NCBI GenBank assembly: GCA_030672365.1
Contig: DAOVGM010000025.1
Coordinates: 1-40,427, forward strand
Source of the DNA: Methanomassiliicoccales archaeon
GTDB taxonomy: Archaea; Thermoplasmatota; Thermoplasmata; SG8-5; JAGLSY01
Reading direction: 5' to 3'
DNA length: 40,427 bases
Shown: positions 16,174 through 24,758 of the stretch, in pieces
Position numbering within the stretch: position 1 is the stretch's first letter
How the letters are laid out: every line of letters starts with the position of its first letter
Made by a program: the position numbers and the translations under genes
The notes under the pieces: generated by a model
The model's input: only the letters and a program-made list of their open reading frames with translations
What the model was told of the DNA's origin: nothing
Databases searched by the model: none

Positions 16174-17304
16174 GTGTGGGAGGAGGGGCTTGGGGAAGAG
16201 GACGTTCTCAAAGAACTTCATGCCGCGTCCAGAAAAGACATGAAATTTAAGGACGGAAATATACTCGGCTCGATGTGCACCGAGCCGCTGGCTATCGCGA
16301 AAATGGCTCATTTTGACTTCATCGAGACGAACCTCGGAAATGCAGGTCTGTATCCGGGCACGAAACTTCTCGAGGACATCATCATAGGCCAGCTTGCCAC
16401 GTTGCTGAATGGGGAGGGGGTGTCGGGCCACATCGTGAGCGGCGGCACCGAGGCGAACATCACAGCCCTCTGGATAGCCCGTAACACGACCGGCAAGAAA
16501 GAAGTAATATTCCCAAAGAGCGCGCACTTCTCGTTCTTCAAGGCCTGCGACATCCTTTCGATGAAACCGGTGTCTGTTCCACTTACCGATGATTTCGTGA
16601 TTGACATCGACAAGGCCCGGAAAAAGGTGAATAAAAAGACGGCAGCCATAGTGGGCATAGCAGGCACAACCGAGCTCGGGATGATAGATTCGATTGAAGA
16701 ACTGGCAAGCATAACTCCGGACGATGCGTTCCTGCACGTCGATGCAGCCTTCGGCGGTTTTGTAATACCCTTTCTCGATGACATGCCGAAGTTTGACTTC
16801 AAAATTCCGGAAGTCTCAACCCTCACCGTCGACCCCCACAAGATGGGCATGGCCACGATACCGTCCGGCGCCCTGCTGGTGCGAAACCCGGAGAACATCA
16901 AGGAGATCGAGACGCTGGCTCCTTACCTCACACTGTTCAGGCAGACAGCGCTTTCCGGAACGAGGGGAAGTGCGGCTGTCGCGTCAACCTACGCCGCGAT
17001 GCGAGCTCTCGGCCGCAGAGGTTACTCCAGGATTGTCCAGCAATGCATGGTAGTGACTAACTACGCCGCCGACAAGGCCAAATCCGTGGGACTCGAGATA
17101 GTCAAGAAGCCGGTCATGAATGTCCTCGGGATCTACATGCCGACAGCCCCATCAAAAATTCAGGCCGGACTTGACGAAAAAGGGTGGAAGGTGTCTGTTG
17201 CCACAAACCCCGAATGCCTCCGCCTCGTCATCATGCCCCACGTCACGAAACAGAAGATTGACGAATTATTCGCGGACCTGCAAGAGGTGTTGGCCGGTGT
17301 CTGA
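16174..17304 (+). CDS. mfnA: MfnA-type L-tyrosine/L-aspartate decarboxylase (PLP-dependent)
   Basis: 376 aa, group II PLP decarboxylase. Visible motifs: SGGTEANITAL at 89-99, HVDAAFGG with the pyridine-binding Asp190, and DPHKMGM with the PLP Lys223; N-terminal GSMCTEP and TNLGNAGLYPGT are typical of archaeal MfnA. In methanogens the enzyme makes tyramine for methanofuran; in other archaea it makes beta-alanine from aspartate for coenzyme A. With no methanogenesis genes in the window I favour aspartate decarboxylation (inference). The start is a GTG preceded by GGGGATGAG, 4 nt after the upstream stop. The 3' end overlaps dph2 by 8 nt, so the genes are translationally coupled. Confidence 0.9.
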   Translation: MWEEGLGEEDVLKELHAASRKDMKFKDGNILGSMCTEPLAIAKMAHFDFIETNLGNAGLYPGTKLLEDIIIGQLATLLNGEGVSGHIVSGGTEANITALWIARNTTGKKEVIFPKSAHFSFFKACDILSMKPVSVPLTDDFVIDIDKARKKVNKKTAAIVGIAGTTELGMIDSIEELASITPDDAFLHVDAAFGGFVIPFLDDMPKFDFKIPEVSTLTVDPHKMGMATIPSGALLVRNPENIKEIETLAPYLTLFRQTALSGTRGSAAVASTYAAMRALGRRGYSRIVQQCMVVTNYAADKAKSVGLEIVKKPVMNVLGIYMPTAPSKIQAGLDEKGWKVSVATNPECLRLVIMPHVTKQKIDELFADLQEVLAGV

Positions 17305-18286
17305 AGAATTCGACTTCGAACTTAACAGAGTCGCCAGGGTCATCGCCGAGCGGAACGTGAAAACAGCTCTTCTCCAGTTTCCCGAAGGCCTGAAACGCCA
17401 GGCCCTCAAAGTCAAGGGCCAGCTTGTCGAAAAAGTGCCGAAATGCGACATAAAGATATCAGGGGAGCCATGCTACGGCGCCTGTGACATTCCGAAGACA
17501 AGCGACACTGAACTAATCGTCAACTTCGGGCACCTTCCGATTCCGAATCTGGCTAATGTAAAAGACGTAATATTCATCCAGGCCAGATCAGAAGCGGACC
17601 CCTTGCCTGCGGTCAAGGAAGCCCTGCCGAGACTGGGCGGGCGCGTCGGCATCGTTACAACAGCCCAGCACATTCACAAGATTCCCGAAATCACCGAACT
17701 TCTGGAAAGCCAGTGCAAGGTCGGAGTTGTCGGAAAGGGCGACGACCGCATCTTTTCCGAAGGCCAGCTCCTCGGCTGCAACGTATCGTCAGCCAAGTCG
17801 ATAGAGGACAAGGTGGACAATTTTCTGTTCGTGGGCAGCGGGGACTTTCACCCGCTGGCGGTGGCGATCGCCACATCGAAAGAGGTTATTATCGCGGATT
17901 CGATTTCGAGCGAAGTTCGCGAAATCAGCGAGTTGAAAGACAAAGTCCTCAGACAGAGATTCGGGGCTATCGCCACAGCCAGTCACGCAAAATCTTTCGG
18001 CATAATCGTGTCCACAAAGCCGGGACAACGGCGGGAAGAACTGGCCAAAGACATCGAGGTAAAACTGAAAGAAGCGAACCGCGACACACTCATTGTCGAG
18101 ATGGAGAACATCACACCGGCAAAGCTGGATGCTTTCGGACTGGATGTCTGGGTTTCGACGGCATGCCCGAGAATTGCAATTGATGACCATGCTCGATTTA
18201 CGAACCCGATTTTGACGCCGGCGGAGTTGGAAATAATGCTCGGTCAGATGGCTTGGGAAAATTATCTTTTCGATACTATAACTTAA
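17297..18286 (+). CDS. dph2: Diphthamide biosynthesis enzyme Dph2 (4Fe-4S, noncanonical radical SAM)
   Basis: 329 aa. It transfers the 3-amino-3-carboxypropyl group of SAM to the target His of EF-2, the first step of diphthamide synthesis. The three cluster-binding cysteines are seen in EPCYGACDIP, QLLGCNVSS and STACPRIAIDD, one per repeated domain, as in archaeal Dph2 homodimers. The start is the GTG in CCG-GTG-TCT, with GAGGTG 7 nt upstream and an 8-nt overlap with the mfnA stop. EF-2 in this window carries the target His (residue 599). A T-rich tract just after the stop probably ends the transcript. Confidence 0.93.
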   Translation: MSEEFDFELNRVARVIAERNVKTALLQFPEGLKRQALKVKGQLVEKVPKCDIKISGEPCYGACDIPKTSDTELIVNFGHLPIPNLANVKDVIFIQARSEADPLPAVKEALPRLGGRVGIVTTAQHIHKIPEITELLESQCKVGVVGKGDDRIFSEGQLLGCNVSSAKSIEDKVDNFLFVGSGDFHPLAVAIATSKEVIIADSISSEVREISELKDKVLRQRFGAIATASHAKSFGIIVSTKPGQRREELAKDIEVKLKEANRDTLIVEMENITPAKLDAFGLDVWVSTACPRIAIDDHARFTNPILTPAELEIMLGQMAWENYLFDTIT

Positions 18287-18299
18287 ATTTATTTTTATA

Positions 18300-18318
18300 A
18301 ACAAATATTTAAATAGGT
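18300..18318 (+). promoter_or_regulatory. TATA-like promoter for ftsZ (first copy)
   Basis: AACAAATATTTAAATAGGT is an extended AT box about 50 bp before the ATG at 18362. Transcription would start near 18335 and give a leader of about 25 nt containing GGGATGGGTG as ribosome site. Confidence 0.5.
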
Positions 18319-18361
18319 ATATTTCATTGTCCTGTCGAATTCAATAGGGATGGGTGTATAA

Positions 18362-19453
18362 ATGAAATCCATAATAGACGAAGCATTAGCCAGACATGAG
18401 ACCGAAAAGAGCCTTGAAAAGCCGAGCGGTTCTCCGGACGACGAAGAGTTGAAAGCGTTAGTTGAAACCCTCAAGATGAGCGTCAAGATAGTGGGATGCG
18501 GAGGCGGCGGCAGCAACACCATCAACCGCCTGACCCAGATTGGCGTCACAGGAGCGCAGATGTGCGCCATTAACACGGACGCCTCACATCTTTTGCACAC
18601 ACACGCCGCGAAGAAGATACTCATCGGCAGGAGGGCCACGAAAGGCCTCGGGGCCGGAGCGTTGCCAGAGGTCGGCGAGAGTGCCGCCCGCGAGAACGAA
18701 GAGGAACTACACGCATATCTGGACGGCGCGCACGTCGTGTTCGTCACCGCCGGAATGGGAGGCGGGACAGGCACAGGCGCTGCTCCGATAGTCGCCGACA
18801 TCGCGAAGGGCCTCGGAGCACTGGTCATGGGAGTAGTTACCATGCCGTTCAAGGCGGAGGGGCACATGAGATACGACAACGCGGTGAAGGGTCTGAACAA
18901 ATTGAGAAACCACTGCGACACGACCATAGTCATCCAGAACGACAAGCTTCTGGAACTTGTGCCAAGACTGCCTCTGGACGCCGCTTTTAAAGTTGCGGAC
19001 GAAGTGCTCATGAACTCCATCAAGGGAATCACCGAGACGGTCACCAAGCCCGGTCTTGTGAATCTGGACTACAGCGATTTATTGACAGTTATGCAGAACG
19101 GTGGAGTTGCCATGATCGGCATCGGCTCCTCGGATGATGAGCGCGAGCGCGTGGACCTGGCCATCAACGAGGCACTGAGCTCACCCCTTCTCGGAGACGT
19201 CGACCTGTCTGAGGCCAAGGGTGCCCTTATCAGGGTTGTTGGCGGCACAGACTTGACCCTCGAAGAGGCCGAGCATGCCGTAGAAATTCTGAGCAGCCAG
19301 ATAAGCCCGTCAGCCAGAATAATCTGGGGATGCACAGTCGACCCGACAGTTCACAACGAGGTCCAGACACTTCTCGTGGTGACAGGTGTGAAATCCCCGC
19401 AGCTCATCGAGGGCGGCCAGGCGGCGACTTCATCCGTGGACATGGTCCAGTAA
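18362..19453 (+). CDS. ftsZ: Cell division GTPase FtsZ (first paralogue)
   Basis: 363 aa. GTP-binding tubulin-fold protein that polymerises into the division ring. An acidic N-terminal leader of about 38 residues precedes [12 protein letters not shown]; the tubulin signature [10 protein letters not shown] is at 133-142; the T7 synergy loop region contains NLDYSDLLTVM. The ATG at 18362 follows GGGATGGGTGTATAA. Pop5 starts 26 nt downstream on the same strand. The second FtsZ starts at 23374; the two share the N-terminal pattern (M(K/S)SI..(E/D).LAR) and most core motifs, so I cannot assign FtsZ1 versus FtsZ2 with confidence. Confidence 0.96.
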   Translation: MKSIIDEALARHETEKSLEKPSGSPDDEELKALVETLKMSVKIVGCGGGGSNTINRLTQIGVTGAQMCAINTDASHLLHTHAAKKILIGRRATKGLGAGALPEVGESAARENEEELHAYLDGAHVVFVTAGMGGGTGTGAAPIVADIAKGLGALVMGVVTMPFKAEGHMRYDNAVKGLNKLRNHCDTTIVIQNDKLLELVPRLPLDAAFKVADEVLMNSIKGITETVTKPGLVNLDYSDLLTVMQNGGVAMIGIGSSDDERERVDLAINEALSSPLLGDVDLSEAKGALIRVVGGTDLTLEEAEHAVEILSSQISPSARIIWGCTVDPTVHNEVQTLLVVTGVKSPQLIEGGQAATSSVDMVQ

Positions 19454-19479
19454 GCTCGAATATTCCAGGAAGTTCTCCA

Positions 19480-19983
19480 ATGCCTCCTCGCGAGTTTCGG
19501 AAAAGGTACGTAGCATTCGTTATAGAGGCACCGAGGAACATCGAGCGCTGGGAGATGATTTCAGCACTTCAAAAGATGGCGACTGCAATGAACATGCTTA
19601 GCGAGGGCGAGAGAAGACCCTGGCTGACGACGTTTCGCGACAACCGCGGAATTCTGAGATGCGTTCATACAGACAAAGAGAGGGCAATCGAACTTCTCAC
19701 CAACATAACCGAGCTGGGCGAAGAGCAGATGAAGGTCGAAATCACAACAATAAAAACATCTGGCACAATCAAAAAGGCGAAGGCAAGCATACCCGAGCCG
19801 ATAGAATCTTCCGAAGAAGAACCAGAGGAAGATGCATCTAATGGTGTTGAACCGTTGGAAGAAACTTCCAATGGTGTGAAACCGTTGGAAGAAGACACCC
19901 ACCCTGATGAGCTGGCGGATGATGACGCCCCTCCTGATGACGAACCGGATGAACCAGAATACTCTGGCCAGCCAGATACTTAA
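19480..19983 (+). CDS. rnp2: RNase P protein component 2 (Pop5/Rpp14 family) with acidic tail
   Basis: 167 aa. The N-terminal about 110 residues match archaeal Pop5: PREFRKRYVAFVIEA at the start, WLTTFRDNRGILRCVHTDK in the middle and TSGTIKKAK at the end. Pop5 pairs with Rpp30 and supports catalysis by RNase P RNA in tRNA 5' processing. The last about 55 residues are a Glu/Asp/Pro-rich extension with a repeated short unit (SNGVEPLEE / SNGVKPLEE), unlike the short ends of most homologues. The ATG at 19480 has AGGAAG upstream. It ends at a bidirectional hairpin terminator shared with the thermosome gene. Confidence 0.88.
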   Translation: MPPREFRKRYVAFVIEAPRNIERWEMISALQKMATAMNMLSEGERRPWLTTFRDNRGILRCVHTDKERAIELLTNITELGEEQMKVEITTIKTSGTIKKAKASIPEPIESSEEEPEEDASNGVEPLEETSNGVKPLEEDTHPDELADDDAPPDDEPDEPEYSGQPDT

Positions 19984-19995
19984 AAATAATATTTA

Positions 19996-20021
19996 TGAGC
20001 CCGTAGAAAACCACGGGCTCA
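19996..20021. terminator. Bidirectional hairpin terminator between rnp2 and thermosome genes
   Basis: TGAGCCCGT (19996-20004) and ACGGGCTCA (20013-20021) form a perfect 9-bp stem with an 8-nt loop. A-rich sequence lies on the left and TTCTTAAATTTTT on the right, so the T-run is present in either transcription direction. Confidence 0.7.
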
Positions 20022-20040
20022 CTTCTTAAATTTTTGGATT

Positions 20041-21693
20041 TTACATATCCATTCCAGGCATGCCGCCCATTCCGCCGGGCATTCCGCCTGCACCAGGTGG
20101 TGGGCCACCCATTCCTTTCTTGGCTGCGATGACGTCGTCTATTCTGAGGATCATGTTCGCGACGTCTGTCGCGCTCTCGATTGCCTGGGTCTTGACACGC
20201 AAGGGCTCGATGATGTTCTGCTTCGCCATGTCCCTGACGTTGCCTGTGGAAACATCGATGCCGGCAGCCTTTTTCTTCTTGCCCTCGTGCTCGCTTCTCA
20301 GCTTGATGAGGACGTTGATAGAGTCGAGACCCGCATTCTCTGCAAGAGTCCACGGGATTATCTCTGTGGCTTTAGCGAACGCCTCGATAGCCAGCTGCTC
20401 CCTGCCGCCGACCTTCGAGCCGTATTTCGTCAGGCCGAGCGACATCTCGATCTCTGCCGAGCCGCCGCCGGGGATTGCCTTTCCGTCCTCGATAGCCACG
20501 GCGGTGACCTTCAGGGCGTCGTGAAGTGCGCGCTCCGATTCGTCGATGACGTGCTCTGTAGCCCCCCTTATGAGGATTGAAACGGCTTTTGCGTCCTTGC
20601 AACCAGTGACAAATGTCATGTCACTATCAGCAATCTTTCTCTCCTCGACCATGCCCGCGGTTCCCAGGTCTGTCTTCTTCAGGTCGTCCAGGTTGGTGAC
20701 CAGTTTTGCACTGGTCGCCTTGGCCAACTTCTCCATGTCGGACTTCTTCACACGTCTAATGGTGAATATGTTCTCCTTGGCCAGATAGTGCTGAACTAGG
20801 TCGTCGACACCCTTCTGGCAGAAGACGACGTTCGCGCCGGACTTCTTGATGAGCTCGACCTTCTTTTTAAGGGTCCTCTCCTCCTCGTCGAGGAAGGCCT
20901 GCAGCTGCGACGGGTCGGTTATCTGGATTTTTGCATCCACTTCGGTCTTCTTAATTTCAAGAGCCGAGTCGATGAGTGCGATCTTGCCGTTCTTCACGAA
21001 GGACGGCATACGGGGGTGAACTCTTTCCTTGTCCAGTATGATTCCCTCGATTAACTCCGTATCTTTCACAGAGCCGCCGTGCTTCTTCTCGACCTTGACG
21101 TTGTCGATGTCGACGACATAACTGGCACCGCGCTTCTCTGCAACGGCCAGTACGGCCATCACAGCAACGTCGGCCAGATATTTCTTGTGAGCACCGACGC
21201 TCTTGCCTGTCATGGCTGTCGTTGCGATGTTATTCAGCATTTTTGCGTCCTTCGGGTTCACTTTGACTCCGAGGCCGTTCAGAATTTTAATCGCCTCGGT
21301 GGCAGCCAGCCTGTAGCCGTTAGCTATGACAGTCGGGTGAACGTTCTGCTCGATGAGGTCCTCTGCCTTCTTCAGCAGCTCGCCGGCCATTACGACCGCC
21401 GATGTGGTACCGTCACCGCATTCGTTATCCTGCGTTTTGGCGACCTCAACTACCATCTTGGCTGCTGGGTGCTCGATATCGATCTCCTTGAGGATTGTCG
21501 CTCCATCGTTGGTAATAACGACGTCGCCCATGCTGTCGACCAGCATCTTGTCCATTCCCTTCGGACCGAGTGTCGAGCGCACCGCCTCAGCCACGGCTTT
21601 CGCGGCTGCGATGTTGTTGAACTGTGCGCCTTTTCCTCTACTTCTTTCTGTACCTTCTTTCAATACAATGATTGGTTGTTGTCCAGCCATCAT
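20041..21693 (-). CDS. Thermosome subunit (group II chaperonin)
   Basis: 550 aa. ATP-driven protein folding in a double-ring cytosolic complex. Family motifs: [14 protein letters not shown] near residue 43, GDGTTSAVV in the nucleotide pocket, and PGGGSAEIE toward the C-terminus; the tail is the expected Gly/Met-rich [15 protein letters not shown]. The start ATG-ATG has AAAGGAGGAG about 6 nt upstream. Only one subunit gene is present here; others could lie elsewhere. It converges with rnp2 and diverges from tiaS, with about 110 bp of shared upstream region. Confidence 0.96.
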   Translation of the reverse strand: MMAGQQPIIVLKEGTERSRGKGAQFNNIAAAKAVAEAVRSTLGPKGMDKMLVDSMGDVVITNDGATILKEIDIEHPAAKMVVEVAKTQDNECGDGTTSAVVMAGELLKKAEDLIEQNVHPTVIANGYRLAATEAIKILNGLGVKVNPKDAKMLNNIATTAMTGKSVGAHKKYLADVAVMAVLAVAEKRGASYVVDIDNVKVEKKHGGSVKDTELIEGIILDKERVHPRMPSFVKNGKIALIDSALEIKKTEVDAKIQITDPSQLQAFLDEEERTLKKKVELIKKSGANVVFCQKGVDDLVQHYLAKENIFTIRRVKKSDMEKLAKATSAKLVTNLDDLKKTDLGTAGMVEERKIADSDMTFVTGCKDAKAVSILIRGATEHVIDESERALHDALKVTAVAIEDGKAIPGGGSAEIEMSLGLTKYGSKVGGREQLAIEAFAKATEIIPWTLAENAGLDSINVLIKLRSEHEGKKKKAAGIDVSTGNVRDMAKQNIIEPLRVKTQAIESATDVANMILRIDDVIAAKKGMGGPPPGAGGMPGGMGGMPGMDM

Positions 21694-21806
21694 TTTATCT
21701 CCTCCTTTAAGGATAGTATGGAGCCCGTCCTATATTTGTTTTTCTATAAAAGCCTTACCCACAAATAATAGTATAGAAGAAGAGAATCGGCACACGGTGA
21801 GCGAGC

Positions 21807-23108
21807 ATCTATATCGGCGTAGACGACACAGATTCCGTCAAAGGAATGTGCACGACATATCTGGCTACCGAGCTTGTCAGAGAATTCGAGGACTATGACC
21901 TCATCGGCAATCCGAGGCTCGTACGACTGAATCCCAACGTGCCCTGGAAGACAAGAGGGAACGGGGCGATTTCCCTCCTTCTCGGCAAGGGCCAGGGCAG
22001 GAAAAAGAAGATAGGCCAGATAGGAAAAAAAAGCATCCATGCCTACCACTTCGGTGTCAACCTGTCGGCAGAAAAATCGGACTTCGAGCGGGTTTGCAAA
22101 GTTGTCGACCGTCTGGCAGTGTTTGATGACGAAAACACAAATCCTGGCATAGTAATTTTCGACAGAAAACCCTCCGAATCATTCTATTGGCACACGGCAA
22201 GGGGCATTGTAACCTTGGAGGGCCTAGACTTTCTCGTCGAGCCGACCTTCAAAAAGGGCTGGAAGAACGGCAGGGGTCAGATAGGTGCGACAGCCGCAGT
22301 CGCCTGGAAACCGAAGGACAGGACTTACGAAATCATCGCCTATCGTGAGAGGAAAAAATGGGGCAATAAACGGAAAATTGACGAAGCCAGCGTGATCTCG
22401 ATGGACAATAAATTCTTCTCGACATTCAATAATTACGATTATGAGGAAAAGCATATGGCCATCGCCCCGAACTCGCCGTGCCCGGTCCTTTTCGGCATAC
22501 GTGGGGATTTGGAGCTGGCACTTCCGAAAGCCATGAAAGCGGTCAAGTCGGAAGCTATCGACAGATGGCTGATTTTTCTGACCAACCAGGGCACGGACGA
22601 CCACATCTACGATTACACAATCGGCAATCTGAAGCCCTTCAATTCGGTGAGGTCGGTCGGCGTCGTTTCCAGAAACCCGGAGATGCTGGAGGGCGGGCAT
22701 CTCGTTTTCAGGATTTCATCGTCTGGCTACGAGGTCGACTGCACGATTTATGAGCCTGCGAAGAAGTTCAGGGAGATTGGCGCCGCGCTTCGAATCGGCG
22801 ACATCGTCATCGTTTACGGCGGCGTCAGGGAAGACCCCTTCACCATTAATGTGGAGAAAATAAAAATCGAACAGCTGGCTGACTACATGGAGAAGGTATC
22901 GAACCCCAAGTGCCCGACCTGCAAAAAAGGCATGAAATCGATTGGCAAAGGTCAAGGTTACAGATGTGTGAAATGCGGCACCAAAGCCCGCGAGCGGGAT
23001 GCGGTTTTTAAACCTGCAAAGAGGAGCATCTCGGAGGGCTGGTACGAGCCGCCGGTGTCTGCAAGACGCCACCTATCTAAACCGCTGAAGAGGATGAAAA
23101 TAGGGTAA
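21807..23108 (+). CDS. tiaS: tRNA(Ile2) 2-agmatinylcytidine synthetase, with apparent noncanonical ATC start
   Basis: 433 aa from 21807. TiaS attaches agmatine to C34 of tRNA-Ile(CAU) so that it reads AUA. The conserved N-terminus [18 protein letters not shown] is encoded in frame from 21807 onward, but the first ATG of the frame is the Met of GMCTTYL (21846), after the essential DDTDS motif. Upstream there is only ATC-TAT-ATC-GGC and then an in-frame TGA at 21798. GGTGAG (21796-21801) is spaced correctly for the ATC at 21807, so ATC may be the start, or a base is wrong or mutated. The OB-fold region and a C-terminal zinc ribbon (CPTCKKG...CVKCG) are intact. Confidence 0.9.
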   Translation: MYIGVDDTDSVKGMCTTYLATELVREFEDYDLIGNPRLVRLNPNVPWKTRGNGAISLLLGKGQGRKKKIGQIGKKSIHAYHFGVNLSAEKSDFERVCKVVDRLAVFDDENTNPGIVIFDRKPSESFYWHTARGIVTLEGLDFLVEPTFKKGWKNGRGQIGATAAVAWKPKDRTYEIIAYRERKKWGNKRKIDEASVISMDNKFFSTFNNYDYEEKHMAIAPNSPCPVLFGIRGDLELALPKAMKAVKSEAIDRWLIFLTNQGTDDHIYDYTIGNLKPFNSVRSVGVVSRNPEMLEGGHLVFRISSSGYEVDCTIYEPAKKFREIGAALRIGDIVIVYGGVREDPFTINVEKIKIEQLADYMEKVSNPKCPTCKKGMKSIGKGQGYRCVKCGTKARERDAVFKPAKRSISEGWYEPPVSARRHLSKPLKRMKIG

Positions 23109-23116
23109 TCCAACCA

Positions 23117-23261
23117 GGGAAGGGCTTGTTCCCACCCCACATGGTGGGTGGGTTGCTGCTCGCCCAGGCGGTGGTTTTTCCCGCCCCGTGAATTTATACT
23201 CCCCCCACCCGGCGCCCCTCCCCTGGCTCGCCCCATCCCCCGCGAGCCTGCTCGGGACGCC
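23117..23261 (+). repeat. C-rich intergenic repeat, copy 3
   Basis: GGTGGGTGGG...GGCGGTGGTTTTTCCCGCCCCG, then AATTTATACTCCCCCCACCCGGC, CCCTGGCTCG and the terminal GCCTGCTCGGGACGC, in the same order as copies 1 and 4. G-runs at the left end can pair with the following C-runs. It lies between the tiaS stop and the promoter of the second ftsZ (CATTTTATATCC, 23291-23302). Confidence 0.7.
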
Positions 23262-23327
23262 AGTTTGTTATTATTTTTATTTGTAACAAACATTTTATAT
23301 CCTTAAGATAGTTAAGGGTAGAAGATG

Positions 23328-23351
23328 ACAGCCATGCTTGGAAATGGCTGT
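23328..23351 (+). promoter_or_regulatory. Leader hairpin upstream of second ftsZ
   Basis: ACAGCCAT (23328-23335) and ATGGCTGT (23344-23351) form a perfect 8-bp stem with an 8-nt loop, followed by TTTTGATATT. From the TATA-like box at about 23291-23302 transcription should begin near 23325, so the hairpin would be at the very 5' end of the mRNA, 14 nt before the Shine-Dalgarno GGTGG. A role in mRNA stability or attenuation is inference. Confidence 0.45.
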
Positions 23352-23373
23352 TTTGATATTGGTAGGTGGACTT

Positions 23374-24486
23374 ATGAGCTCCATTGTAAAAGATGTATTG
23401 GCGCGCTCCGTTCCGGAGACGTTTCCGCAGGATTCCCCGACAGCGAAGGTCGGTGGATTGAGTGCCGAGGACGAGGAACTGGAAAGAATACTGGCAGGTT
23501 TGAAGACTAACATTAAAATTGTAGGATGCGGTGGAGGCGGAAGCAACACCGTGAATCGTCTGGTGGAATCGGGCATCATGGGCGCGGAGCTCTATGCCGC
23601 GAACACCGACGCCCAGCACCTTCTCACGGTTCACGCACCCCACAAGATACTTCTCGGCAGACGTGCCACGCGCGGTCTCGGCGCCGGCGCTCTCCCGCAG
23701 GTGGGAGAGGAGGCAGCCAGAGAAGCCGAGGAAGAGATCAGAGCCGCCCTGACAGGAGCGGACATCGTTTTCATAACGTGCGGCCTCGGTGGCGGGACAG
23801 GGACAGGCGCTGCACCCATCGTCGCCCAGATCGCCAAGGAACTGGGAGCATTAGCCATCGCAATTTGCACCGCACCTTTCAAAGCAGAGGGGAATGTCAG
23901 GCAGGAGAACGCGGAATACGGTCTCGAGAGGCTGAGGTCTGTTGCCGATACAGTTATCGTAATCCCGAACGACAAGTTACTGGACTTAGTGCCGCGGCTA
24001 TCTATCGATGCCGCCTTTAAAGTCGCAGATGAGGTGCTCATGCGCTCCATCAAGGGCATCACAGAGGTCGTAACCAAGCCTGGTCTCGTCAATCTGGACT
24101 TCAATGATTTAAAAACGATCATGCGCGGCGGCGGAGTTGCCATGATAGGTCTCGGAGAAGGCGAGGACGAGGGCAGGGCTGCCGAGGCGGTGAATGAGGC
24201 AATAGATTCACCATTAATCGAGGTGGATATAAGCGACGCGGCGGGCGCACTTGTCAACGTAACCGGCGGACCGGACATGTCCGTCGCCGAGGCGGAGGAA
24301 GTCGCAGAGATAGTCCAGAGCAGGATAAGCGGCAATGCCAGAATCATATGGGGCGCGGCAGTCGACCCCGAATTGGAAGGCAAAATCCGTGTCATGGTAG
24401 TTATTACTGGAGTCAAATCCAAGCAGATGTACGGAAGGGAAGAGCTTAAAAAGGGGAAGGACATCGGCCTTGACCTGATAAAGTAA
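23374..24486 (+). CDS. ftsZ: Cell division GTPase FtsZ (second paralogue)
   Basis: 370 aa. [12 protein letters not shown] opens the GTPase domain at about residue 48; [12 protein letters not shown] is at about 137-148; the T7 loop reads [11 protein letters not shown]. It starts at the ATG in GGTGG-actt-ATG rather than the frame's upstream ATG at 23338, which lies in the leader hairpin and would add a hydrophobic stretch not seen in FtsZ. The C-terminus ends with a Lys-rich segment ([16 protein letters not shown]) that differs from the other FtsZ's end (EGGQAATSSVDMVQ), so the two may bind different partners. secE follows 24 nt later. Confidence 0.96.
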   Translation: MSSIVKDVLARSVPETFPQDSPTAKVGGLSAEDEELERILAGLKTNIKIVGCGGGGSNTVNRLVESGIMGAELYAANTDAQHLLTVHAPHKILLGRRATRGLGAGALPQVGEEAAREAEEEIRAALTGADIVFITCGLGGGTGTGAAPIVAQIAKELGALAIAICTAPFKAEGNVRQENAEYGLERLRSVADTVIVIPNDKLLDLVPRLSIDAAFKVADEVLMRSIKGITEVVTKPGLVNLDFNDLKTIMRGGGVAMIGLGEGEDEGRAAEAVNEAIDSPLIEVDISDAAGALVNVTGGPDMSVAEAEEVAEIVQSRISGNARIIWGAAVDPELEGKIRVMVVITGVKSKQMYGREELKKGKDIGLDLIK

Positions 24487-24509
24487 ATATTACCCGAAGG
24501 GTTGAGCAT

Positions 24510-24746
24510 ATGGACGTTGTCGAAGAATCGTGGAAAATACAGCACAAAATCGAGGTCAAGGCCAAGAACATCGGCAAGGGCAGGTACGGCAGGGTATTGA
24601 AGATGGCCAGAAAGCCCGAGATGGATGAGTACGTCAAAGTTCTGGAAATCACGAGCCTGGGCCTTATACTCATGGGCGCCCTCGGATTTTTGATTTACTG
24701 GCTGTGGACGAGGTTGCCAATCCACCTCACAGAGTTCATCGTTTAA
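24510..24746 (+). CDS. secE: Preprotein translocase subunit SecE (Sec61 gamma)
   Basis: 78 aa. An amphipathic N-terminal helix is followed by the conserved RVLKMARKPEMDEYVKV segment and a single transmembrane helix (about 48-67). It clamps SecY in the membrane translocon. It lies directly before spt5 and rpl11, a gene order conserved in many archaea (and mirrored by bacterial secE-nusG-rplK). Confidence 0.93.
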   Translation: MDVVEESWKIQHKIEVKAKNIGKGRYGRVLKMARKPEMDEYVKVLEITSLGLILMGALGFLIYWLWTRLPIHLTEFIV

Positions 24747-24758
24747 GGCGTGGTTTTA

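Noticed and set aside
21846-23108. tiaS starting at the first ATG (21846)
   Set aside because: This would remove the conserved [12 protein letters not shown]-terminus, which is encoded in frame just upstream.
23631-24725. Long open frame antisense to the second ftsZ (364 codons)
   Set aside because: Frame shadow of a GC-rich, codon-biased gene; low-complexity Ser/Pro/Ala product with no family features, and the FtsZ frame is certain.
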